Under the pieces are notes generated by a model. That model made no database searches, was not told the DNA's origin, and saw only the letters and a list, made by a program, of their open reading frames with translations. This document shows positions 9,997-19,582 of a DNA stretch of 64,000 nucleotides, piece by piece; the first letter of the stretch is position 1; each line of letters begins with the position of its first letter. Source of the DNA: Clusia tigrina (Eukaryota > Arthropoda > Insecta > Diptera > Clusiidae). Location: assembly GCA_920105625.2 (NCBI GenBank), contig OV050030.1, forward strand, positions 89,189,652 through 89,253,651. The letters are read 5' to 3'. Position numbers and translations under genes: made by a program.

Positions 9997-10960
9997 GGTG
10001 CCTTAAAAATAACTACGTGTATATGCCAGTTTACAGCGGTTTAACCAAAGCGACTTAAGGTGGCATGTAGATTGTCCACAACCGCTTTTAAGAAAGCGGT
10101 TTCTAGTCTACTAATTCGCTTCAGAAATGGGTTTTATAAATGCGAACATAAGAAATGGTTATTAATTTGGCATATATGTACATATGTATACGCTTGCCGC
10201 ATTTAAATTTTCAATTTTAAAAAAACCTAAAGCAGTAGAAAAATATTAAATTTCGTTATATCTTGAATAAAGAAATTAAATTTTAAATTTTTGCAATGGA
10301 TAGTGCTTTGAATAAAATGGTTTAAGACTACGGCACATCCTACGCTACAAAAGATGGCCATCCCTTTCTTTTAACGTTGTCAACATACGCATCATCAACG
10401 GTGGCAGCACTATTGGGATATGTGTTTTTTCAAATATGTTTATTGTTAACTGCTTAAAGTTAAATTATATACTAACTTCCATCAATAGCTCCACATATAT
10501 TTGAAAGGTGAGACATTTGCTTAAATTTTCTAGCTATTGCGAAAGTTACTTTCAACTGTGGCAATTTTAAGAGTCTCATTCCCAGCTATTGAAGTGTGCT
10601 GCAGAATTTATCGCAACGTCTTGCGAATAAATTTCTTAATCGCGGTACATGCTACGTAAAAAACCACTGTTCAATCATTTCTATAAATATTAATTTGAGA
10701 GCTATTTAATATGGAAATTTTTACTTTTAAATTGTTTTCAATTCGGAACCTCTCCCGTTTATTAAGCACCCTCGGCCTTCTTTTAAGAATCTCAAATATC
10801 AGCATTTCCATTTACAGTAAATGAAAACCGCGAAAAATAACCAAAGAATAATGAAAACAAAGATCAACTGATAGCATCCATATGTAAGTGCGAAATGGCA
10901 TATAAACACTCACTTTTACCAAATGCGATTTAGCTAAACCACTTTAAAATGGCAAATATG
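9997..10960. other. intergenic, non-coding
   Basis: No gene seen. A perfect 9-bp-stem hairpin (AACCGCTTT, loop TAAG, AAAGCGGTT) lies at 10080-10101. The rest is AT-rich sequence without an assignable repeat. Confidence 0.5.
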
Positions 10961-11289
10961 TGGCGACATCACTATCCCCACCTAGTTATCGGTTACGGAA
11001 TCGCAAGCGTGTGCTAGTTCCACCCGCCATCTATTGACGCGCTGTCGCTGCCGCGCAGTGTGTTCATGGCAACCGGAACTAGCCTGTATTGGGTGTCGAA
11101 TATCGGACTTTGTGTTTCCGGCCCGTTCGTTTTTCTTGCTTTTCGCAACGCTGGAACCGGACGGACACACTGACATCTTTTCTGATTTAAGGCATCATAA
11201 TACATTTTATATTTATTAAATCAAATTTAATCGTATTATATTCTGTTTTTATATTATTGATTGGCAACGCTATAACCGGGCAACAACCA
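10961..11289 (+). repeat. 5' LTR of the 10961-15065 gypsy element
   Basis: Begins TGGCGACATCACTATCCCCA and matches 14912 onward. It contains an initiator-like GC-rich first half and an AT-rich second half, and ends near CAACAACCA. It is followed by TGGTGACCCCGATGTGA at 11293, the kind of sequence that serves as tRNA primer site in many gypsy elements. The primer tRNA was not determined. Confidence 0.75.
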
Positions 11290-11379
11290 AAATGGTGACC
11301 CCGATGTGATTTGATGATAATATACAATCAGCACACGAGGTGTAGAATGCTACATCCCGGGATCCAGGCCTGTATCGCT

Positions 11380-11930
11380 TACATAGCTGGAGCGCCAGCA
11401 ATGGCATCAACAACAGCCACAGCAAGCACTGCCCACGCCACCAACCACTGCCCCCTCCCACCGCCGCATACCATCGAAGTCGTGAATAACTGCCGGCTAC
11501 CGCCCTTTTGGCGGAGTAACCCAGAGTTTTGGTTCTTCCAAATCGAGGCGGCCTTCCATGTGCATAATGTCAGAAATGACAACAGCCGTTATCCGGGCTC
11601 TATTCGGAGACCATATCTGAGGTCGCCGATGTACTCCGCACGGTGCCTGGGGTGGGTAAGTACGACGCCCTAAAGGCGGCTATCCTCCACCGCCTGATCT
11701 TTTCTGCAGAGCGGCAGATGCACAAGCTGTTCACTCAGCTTGAGTTGAGGGACAAAAAGCAGTAACAGGTCCTTCGACAGATGCGAGTTCTAGCGGGAGA
11801 CCGCGCGTCGGATGACTTCATCCGCGTTAAGTGGCTCGACATGCTACCGCCGCCAATTTGCTGACTGCTTAAAATTCTAAAGGCACCAGTTTGGAGGAGC
11901 TCGCCGCAGCGCCCCGACGAATTGACTGAC
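11380..11930 (+). pseudogene. gag of the 10961-15065 gypsy element
   Basis: The frame from 11311 carries a proline-rich leader and then LPPFWRSNPEFWFFQIEAAFH, a recognisable gag core motif of one insect gypsy lineage. The frame is lost near 11600. Downstream, other frames continue gag-like text (ERQMHKLFTQLELRDKK near 11710; LRQMRVLAGDRASDDFIRVK near 11775), so at least two frameshifts and a stop have accumulated. No zinc knuckle could be read with confidence. Confidence 0.7.
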
Positions 11931-12319
11931 AATGGACCTACGGTGGCAGCTACGTCACCTCCGCTTTCGAGACCCCGGGAGCAGATCGTCGCATGACTCG
12001 ACGGGTAATTCCATGCACCCGTCGGTGGCACAGCTTGTGGTGCTAACACGGGAGAACTCGGAGCTGCTGCGTAAGATTTCGCCCCCACCTCAGAGGGGCC
12101 GCGCTGATACCCAAAGCCCCAGCAGGCATCGCGATCGCTCCACAACGCCTAGCCAATGTTGGCATCACCGTAAGTACGGAGCCGCGGCGCAGTTGTGCCG
12201 ACCACCGTGCACCTTTGGCGCTGTCGCCGTAGTGGCCGCAACCTCGACTCCATCGGGAAGCTAACGCTGCCGACGTCGGCGTACCACCAACCGAGAAACC
12301 CCTCCACATTACCGACCAG

Positions 12320-14497
12320 ACGACCTCCACGCGCTTCCTCGTAGATTCGGCTTCAGTGGTCTCCTTACTCCCGAGGAGAACAGTTGCTCGCAAGTTGCAG
12401 CGGAACGACCTCACGCTGTACGCCGCCAACTCATCGCCGATCGCCACATATGGACAACTCACGATGAAACTCAACCTTGCCCTGCGCCGAGTCTTCATTT
12501 GGTCGTTCACCAATATCGCGGCAACGGGCCGCATTAACTCAGCACACATCTATGGCATCTCCACAGTGGGTCGCATTGATGCACCTGTGGGACCATATGG
12601 CGACCAGTATAGAGAGCTCGTCCAGCGTTTCCTGCAACTCGCTTCACCAGCAGGGGTCATTACCACGGTACCAGACTTGCCGGTACAAAACTTCATCGTC
12701 ACGGAGGGCCCTCCCGTTTTCGAGCGCCCCGTAGACTCATCGGTGAACGACTCGCTGCAGCCAAAGAAGAGTTCGCCGACCTCCTCGACAAGGGGATGGT
12801 ACGCCCATCATCGAGCCCGTGGGCTAGTCCGCTGCACATGGTACCAAAGCCGAATGGAAGCAGGCGAGCCACTGCGACTACCGCCGCCTCAACGCGTGCA
12901 CCTTGCCAGATCGGTACACATTGAGGACCTGATCCAGGAGAGCCGGGCAAAAGTATTCTCTGTAATCGACCTGCAGAAAGCCTTCTACCAAATACCGGTT
13001 GCCAAAGCTGACATCCCGAAAACGGCTGTCACAACACCATTCGGCCTCTTGGAGTTCGTGGGTATGCCATTAGGCCTGCGTAACTCCGCGCAAACGTTAC
13101 AGCGTGTAATTAATCATTTGCTGAGGAAACTCCCCTTAGTGAGGGGTTACATAGACGACCTGTTCATCCCATCTAAGATGTATGACGAACACCTACACCA
13201 TTTGAGCCAATTGTTTGAGACGCTGAAAGCGGCGAATCTGCGCATCAACCTGGACAAATGTCAACTCGGTGCTCAGGATGTTATCTTTGCTGGATATCGG
13301 GTCTCCAAAGAGGGGTTTAGGCCCCCGCGCCCAAAGATCGAGGCGATGGACGCCTTTCCATTTCCGACATATCTACCCAACTGAGACTTTTCTGGGTATG
13401 CTCAACTTCTACCGCCGTTGTATACCACATGCAGGGGAACTACAGGCCCGTTCAACGAACTTCTGAAGCACAATTCGAAGTAGGCGGCGATCAGCTGGAC
13501 GACGCAAACGGAGCAGGCATTCCAGCAGTGCAAGGCGAGTATCGCAGCGGCTACAGATTCAGCATTTCTCTCGCCTACTGCGCCCATTGCACTCTACACC
13601 GATGCATCAAGCACCGCTATCGGTGCGGTACTCAACCAGGAACAGCCCGATGGGACCAGGAAGCCTCTAGGTTTCTCTCAAGGAAGCTGAATCCACCGGA
13701 ATCTCGTTACAGCGCTTATGACAGGGAGTTACTAGCGGCGTATGCCGCAGTCAGCCATTTCATGAGGACTCTGGAGGGACACGCCTTTAAGATCCACACG
13801 GACCATAAGCCGCTCGCTTTCGCTACACAGCAACGGTCAGACATGGCAACGCCGAGGGAAAACCGTCATCTAGACTACATCCTCCAGTTTAACACTCGAT
13901 TCGTATACATTCCTGGGGGAGACAACGTAGTTGCAGATGCACTCTCGCGGACCTGCACGGTCTCGATACCGTCCATCCTCGATGACACCACCATCAGCAT
14001 TGAGCAAGCCTCTGACTTAGAGCTGCCTCACCTGCTGGAGAACCCGCGTATCGAACTGGATCGTATCGCTTTCAACGTTTACAATCGCTCCGAGTTACAG
14101 AGTCGCACGAGCTTTTTTCGACAGTTGGGTCTGCACTTTCGGCACGCCCTTTACCATCACTTCCGACCAGGGAGGTCAGTTCGTGAGGAAGGTTTTCACA
14201 GCCCTCGCTAAAATGATAGGTGCGAACCACATCCATGCAACGCCTTACCACCCACAGTCAAATGGCATAGTGGAGGGACTACACCGCACACTAAAAGCGT
14301 CATTGATGTGCAGCCCAGAGACACCACGGCCGGTCGCCCTGCCAACAGTGCTGTTGGGTATGCGGACTGCTTACAAGGAGGACCTCTCAGCGACTCCAGC
14401 CGAAATGCTTTTCGGCACCCGGCTTCGCCTACTTGCGGAATTTTTTGGCCCCCATGATGACTTGCAACCAACCGGTTTTCATCGAGAACTTGCGTAA
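12320..14497 (+). pseudogene. gypsy pol: protease, reverse transcriptase, RNase H, partial integrase
   Basis: Protease starts near 12320 with FLVDSASVVSLLPR, where the usual Gly after Asp-Ser is Ala. The frame 12356-13384 holds the reverse transcriptase: VFSVIDLQKAFYQIPV, TPFGLLEFVGMPLGLRNSAQ and catalytic YIDD in RGYIDDLFIP. RNase H follows (13600-13960; YSAYDRELLAAYAAV, IHTDHKPLAFA, GDNVVADALSR). The integrase lacks its HHCC domain and first catalytic Asp. Text jumps near 14120 to SDQGGQFV (second Asp) and continues in the 14183-14497 frame (TPYHPQSNGIVEGLHRT) with the Glu region. Several frame changes are present. Confidence 0.85.
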
Positions 14498-14911
14498 GCT
14501 GGTAAAAGCAATCAATTCAGTACCAGCGTCGAACCACTCGAGACAGAATCCGTTTTTCTTCAAGGACTTGCGCATCCGCACACACGTATTCTGCAGGATA
14601 GACAAAATCCGCAGGCCACTCGGGCCGCTGTATACGGCCCCCATAAGGTCCGCCAGGTTAACGACAAGAGTTTCATCATCGACTTGAACGGGTCGAAAAA
14701 GTCAGTTCTACGGACTGCTTGAAGCCGGCCTACCTCGAGGTGAGTGACTCGACTCAATCGTCATCGCCGCAATCGCCTCCATCACAAACGACAGCTGATC
14801 ACCAGACCCACCAACCGGGGAGACAACCGGCACCCCAGCTAGAGGCCTAACCGACAAAGCGAGTATCGTTCTCCGCGCCTCCTGCGCCGAGCACTGGGGG
14901 AGGAGTAAGTA

Positions 14912-15065
14912 TGGCGACATCACTACCCCCACCTAGTTGTCGGGTACGGCAACGCAAGCAGGCGCTGGTTCCACGCGCCGTCTATTGACGCGCTGTCGCG
15001 CAGTGTGTTCATGGCAAGCGGGACTAGCCTGTGTTGGCTGTGTTTCCGGCCTGTTCGTTTTTCCG
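14912..15065 (+). repeat. 3' LTR of the gypsy element, truncated
   Basis: Matches the first ~190 bp of the 5' LTR, with about a dozen substitutions and two small gaps (missing CTGCCG and a short stretch before TGTTTCCGGCC). Similarity ends near CGTTTTTCC at 15065, where unrelated sequence follows. Confidence 0.75.
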
Positions 15066-15129
15066 AACTTGTATTTACATGAGCTTAAAGTTTCCATCAG
15101 GTTATATGCCTTTAACAGCCTTACCAGAG

Positions 15130-15425
15130 GCTACAAAACATTTTTTTCCAAGAATTTAAAATACCAAGAATTAGAAACCAAAATAAAATTGCTTATAGAG
15201 AAATTCGGCAAGAATTTTGTACCAGCGATGGAAGTGTGCTTTTGTGCAAAATCTGCGGAGTGAAAGTTGAAATTAAAAAAATATATATTACATAGAAGAG
15301 CACATCAAAACGCAGAAACATAAACAGGCGATCGCTATCAACCAAGCAAAATGCCAACCCATTTCTAGTTTCATTGGAAAGAACGATTTTTGCTGATCGG
15401 ACTAGGATGATGCTCGCATGCAATA
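15130..15425 (+). pseudogene. zinc-finger (BED-like) transposase-type protein relic
   Basis: Two frames together read as a short CCHH zinc finger: first FGKNFVPAMEVC… and VLLCKICGVKVE (15235-15270), then, after a frameshift and stop, EEHIKTQKHKQAIAINQAK (15294 on). A Cys-x2-Cys followed by His-x5-His with this wording is typical of BED/CGBP1-like fingers at the N-termini of hAT-type transposases and proteins derived from them. The catalytic part was not found nearby. Assignment to hAT is an inference. Confidence 0.5.
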
Positions 15426-16399
15426 TCATATAAGGCGCATTCGATTCATCATTCTATCGACGATAGGACAGACTTTTGTATGGAAAAGATATCGAGTAAA
15501 TTATACTCGGATTAAACGAGTGCTTCCAAATTGAAAATTGCTTGAAAACCAACGAGATTTAAAATTAGCCATTAAAATTCTCTAGAATTTTTTTATATTT
15601 TAGCTGTTTAAATTTAAAGAAAACAAAAATTAATCTTTGGATTTTTTTTTTTTTTTGAATATTATTATTCTGTTGATTTAAATTATATTCAGATGATTAG
15701 TTTGCATAAAAAATATAAAGAAAGTAAATGTTTAAAAAAACAGTTGAGTCAGTGCTGCCAAGTATACCACTTACTCGAGTGCTGTTTTATTTGCACAACT
15801 CGCTACGAGCTCGATACAAGTGGCGAATCGAATGCGCCTACAGTAATAAATGTTGCCGTTCATAAATTTGTAAACGAATGAAATGCGCTGCAAAAGTGAA
15901 ATATTTTTAGATTTTTCTAAGTATACAAAAAGTTACCTGACGTATAGAAGAAGGAGAAAAATAAAAAAGTTCTCTTGTTTAAAAAAAAAAAGATGAGAAA
16001 CAATAACTCCCAAGCTAAATTTTTCTTTTTAGAAAACTTTCCTTTTTAGAGAATATCTTTTTTAGAACTTTGCATTATTAAAGACTATATTCTTTAGAAT
16101 CTACTAAGTAGAAAATGTGCTCTTTATAACTTACCTCTTTTTATGAAAATAAAATTTTTTTTATATAACCTACCTTTTTGTAGAAAATGTACTCTTTAGA
16201 ACTTGTCCTTTGTCGACAGTACATATATTCTTTAGAAGCTTCCTTGTTATGGAAAATTGACTCTTTAGACCTTGCTTTAATTAAGAAATAATTTGAAAAA
16301 AATAAAAAAAATTCGACTAGTACTTAGAAAAACTGATATATTTCAATTATATAGAATCGTAATGTTTTTGCTAACGGGGAGGTGCGGAAGTGTTCGACT
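15426..16399. other. non-coding AT-rich DNA with a degenerate minisatellite
   Basis: No gene seen. From about 16010 to 16290 a motif near (A)TGTACTCTTTAGAACTTNCCTTT recurs roughly every 45-50 bp (CTCTTTATAACTTACC, CTCTTTAGAACTTGTC, TTCTTTAGAAGCTTCC, CTCTTTAGACCTTGC), which suggests an old tandem repeat. Confidence 0.45.
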
Positions 16400-16765
16400 T
16401 AAAAATTAAATAAAACCAAAGAATATAAACGTAATAAGATGTCTCATCAAGAATAAGAACAAAATATTTGATTTTCTCTTTCATGTTACGAGTTAAATGG
16501 GCGACACTACAAATCATGATCCGTGACAAACTACATAATTTTTTGTTTGAATTGTAATACACACAGGCTTACAAACATATGCATGTTTGTATACTCATAA
16601 GCAAAATAAAAACAAAGAAAAAAGAAGCACTTGTATAAGTACCAGAGAACACTCTTGTATGTGCATACATTTATACATAAATAATTCTGCTGGTATGGAC
16701 TTCTGAAGGGTGCGAAATGAGTAATGAAAACAAAGAAGCCTTTTGTCAAATTTACATATCAATTT
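16400..16765 (-). repeat. left arm of a ~360-bp inverted repeat (partner 23640-23990)
   Basis: The reverse complement matches 23640-23990 over blocks such as TTTCGCACCCTTCAGAAGTC, ATGATTTGTAGTGTCGCCCA and GAAAGAGAAAATCAAATATT, with overall divergence I judge at 20-25%. The two arms enclose about 6.9 kb holding a TIR transposon, a Helitron and a Tc1/mariner relic. Confidence 0.7.
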
Positions 16766-17110
16766 GAAATTAAAAAATAAATTGATAATGTGATGCTGCT
16801 TTCGATTTCTGTTCGCCTGGTATGATCGGCAAACATACTCAGAAGGAAATCTGTTTTATTTATTATTATTATGTTAATATTATAATTACAACAAAACCTT
16901 CAAAGCCAGTAAAAACTGGAGTACAAATAATACATTTTTACAAAAATAGATTTTGTATGCTTATTGCGATTTGCATTGTGTGAAATAGTTGTCAAAGAGT
17001 ACACACAGTTATTTTAAATGCGTATCCATATCTCCATATGGTATAATTCCTATTCAGGGTGTTATGAGGGTGTACAAGGAAATAATAAAATATTATATAG
17101 TATATAATAT

Positions 17111-17164
<54 letters not shown>
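16766..17164. repeat. non-coding DNA ending in a TA microsatellite (17099-17164)
   Basis: No gene seen before 17098. An almost pure (TA)n tract of about 65 bp abuts the left TIR of the next element. Confidence 0.7.
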
Positions 17165-17166
<2 letters not shown>

Positions 17167-17539
17167 GTAGCGATCAAAATATGCGATTTGATGCCAAAAT
17201 TGATGTAGCAAATTTTCAGGCTGATCGGATGGTGCCAACCCGTGCCATAATGAGGTCAAAGGTCAAACTTTTGAAAAGCCAGCAAAATACTCTTTTTTTG
17301 CATTTTATCAATTTTTTTAATTAGAAATACTATGAATAAAACTACTATAAATGAGAACATCATTTATAACTTGTAAATTACTTATTATTTGTATTAACGC
17401 TGTAGTTTACAATATCACCAGAATCAAATACTTTTATATTATAATTTTTAATTGAGCTCTAAGTTGCAAAAATGTATGGTGTTTCTGCTATTATAGTAAG
17501 ACAAAAATATTTATAGAAATTAAAAAATGCTAACAATAT

Positions 17540-17902
17540 TGTTACGAATTTTCTACTAATTCGTTCACTTACGCGTTATTTTATTCCACAACAATAAAAT
17601 AGAGTTCTTCTAAATTACAATAATAACGATGTATGTTCTTTATTACACTTAGTACTCAAACTGTTATAAACACAATTATTTGACAATCAACACTTAAACA
17701 ATCGATCGCGCGTTGCTTACTTCTTGGCGTTCGTAACTAGACCAACTCGAGTACAACGCAAACCGCTGTATTTATATCTGTCACTAGTGTGATATTGACA
17801 TCTATTTCTCGAATATTCGAGTATATTCTTGTGGTGGTTCCTACCTAGTGTCATCTCCATCTATTTCTCGAATCTTCGACCATACTTTTCGTGGTGAATT
17901 TG
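17540..17902 (-). repeat. solo LTR inside the 17165-19385 transposon
   Basis: On the minus strand this 363-bp block looks like a complete LTR. It has a TATAAATA box, an initiator region, AATAAA signals and a terminal …TTCGTAACA. The U3 side contains a ~55-bp imperfect direct repeat (…CTAGTGT…CATCTATTTCTCGAAT…GTGGTG). AATAT flanks both sides (17535-17539 and 17903-17907) as a possible 5-bp duplication. The non-canonical TTTG end leaves one boundary uncertain. Confidence 0.6.
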
Positions 17903-17965
17903 AATATAGTTGAGAGAGGTTTAACTTATTGTAAAATAAAATACTTTATTAATTTTCGCAATTCA

Positions 17966-19163
17966 ATGGCTCAGAAGACAAATTCATTGTTAAAACGGCT
18001 TCGATCTGCAGACACAAATGTTTACTTGATTGGTAAATGTGAACCTAAAATAGTTGGTGTGAAATTGCCATCAAAACAGCAAGTGCTTCAGTGTTTTTTT
18101 TATAATGTACGTTGTGAAAATAAAACAGTTAAAGAAAGTGCAAGATTGGTGTTAGATGAAATATTGCCTTTTTGGGAAAAAGCTAGAATCCCAACGCCAG
18201 ATCAAAGAACATGTTCTGCAAAAGTCATTAAACTTTACGAGGAGTGTTTGACATTGCCCACGTTGACGCTCTCCAGCTTATCAGTATTCAGGAAGATAGA
18301 GACTTCTTAACGAAGCAGGTTAGAATATGGGCGTGTTGGTAGCATAACTTGTGTCGACCAAAATGTCACAAATAAAGAAAAAAGAAAGGCACAAAGATTG
18401 GAAGATGACAAACGTCGAAAAGAAAATTATGAAAAGAAAAAAGGCACTTCAGGTAATTATTATATAGTATTTGGATGTACAGTGGTTATTTTTTTGTCCA
18501 TTTAATGTCATGTACAGACTTGACTATGGAACATGTTGAATTTGAGAGTGATGAATCGGGAGATGATGTGCAGGCGATGGATGTAAATCAGACTTACAAC
18601 ATTCCAAGTTGCTCCAATAAGCCGATTCGTAAACGTGGAAAGAAGAATTTTATTGACGACAGAATGCTAGCTTGTATGGATGCTGGCAATATCTCATCTC
18701 CATTAGCTATACACTTCATCAGTGCAACTGCCAAAGCGTTGGGTCACAATCTTGAGGATCTTGTTCTGAATTGCACAAGTTTGCGTGAACAATGTAAAAA
18801 ATATAGTCGGCGTCATGGCAAAGAAATTATTGAAAATATCAAGGTAAAAATTTTTGTTTTCGAAGTTATAAGTTTTTCTTTGAGCTTAAGTTTTTTAGAT
18901 CCCTGAAACATTTGTTTTGCATTGGGACGGAAAGCTACTTCTAGCAATTGCTGGAAAAGATAAAGAGCGAAGCATTTTGTAAAGGGGAACAGATCGTCAA
19001 ATGTATTACTGTTGTGAATGATGCCGCCGAAAGAAAAGTCAAACTAATAACGGACTTTAACAGATGCTTAGCACACAACGAAGACGATAAACAGTACTTG
19101 TTACACATTATAGAGGGCTACCGTAAGGACTTCCCATACTATACAAAATCTTCATTGATTTAA
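17966..19163 (+). pseudogene. transposase-like gene of the TIR element, centre deleted
   Basis: The first exon-like frame starts at ATG 17966 (MAQKTNSLLKRLRSADTNVY). It continues after a frameshift near 18300 with a Lys/Glu-rich coil (RLEDDKRRKENYEKKKG) and a GGTAATT donor near 18450. A second exon (from ~18517) has an acidic stretch, a basic RKRGKKNF, then DDRMLACMDAGNISS and HFISATAKALG. A third (from ~18899) starts IPETFVLHWDGKLL and then jumps to a C-terminal ending VVNDAAERKVKLITDFN. In relatives I remember, a long conserved core lies between these last two, so a deletion of the catalytic centre is inferred. I cannot name the superfamily. Confidence 0.55.
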
Positions 19164-19423
19164 AATAAAATTAATTTAAGCCTATTAAATAAAAATTAAA
19201 GAAAAAACATATTTATATAGTATTTCTTATTAAAATATTGATAAAATGCAAAAAAAAGTATATTTTGGTGATTTTTGAAAATTTTGACCTTTGACCTCAT
19301 TATGGCACGGCTTGACACCCTCCGATCAGCCTGAAAATTTGCTACATCAATTTTGGTATCAAATCGCATATTTTGATCGCTACCCACATTCAAGTTTAAA
19401 AAAAAAAATTTTAACGCCAAGTC

Positions 19424-19491
19424 TAATATATATATATATATATATAAATATATATATATACGAGTATATATGTATATATATATAAATATAT

Positions 19492-19580
<89 letters not shown>

Positions 19581-19582
19581 TA
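19424..19582. repeat. TA microsatellite
   Basis: A nearly pure (TA)n tract of about 150 bp. The Helitron 3' end lies directly at its right edge. Confidence 0.95.

Larger units (their letters stand above)
10961..15065 (+). mobile_element. Ty3/gypsy-type retrotransposon with both LTRs recognisable, internally deleted
   Basis: The element runs from a 5' LTR (10961) through gag, protease, reverse transcriptase, RNase H and part of integrase to a truncated 3' LTR (14912-15065), all on the plus strand. The order RT - RNase H - integrase is gypsy-type. LTR copies differ by many substitutions and small gaps over the ~150 bp that can be compared, so the insertion is not recent. Frameshifts are frequent. 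Confidence 0.85.
17165..19385 (+). mobile_element. DNA transposon with ~170-bp terminal inverted repeats, superfamily not recognised
   Basis: Left end GGGTAGCGATCAAAATATGC at 17165, and its reverse complement ends at 19385. The two arms (17165-17335 and 19215-19385) align for about 170 bp with about ten percent mismatches. Total length is 2221 bp. Both sides are near TA microsatellites (the left abuts it), but no clear target-site duplication is visible. The interior has a broken, intron-containing transposase-like gene and a solo LTR. Because the central catalytic region of the protein is missing, this copy is probably an internally deleted derivative. Confidence 0.75.

Noticed and set aside
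16989..17324. ORF with poly Tyr-Ile repeats (IYIYIYIY) as a membrane protein
   Set aside because: It is the translation of the TA microsatellite.
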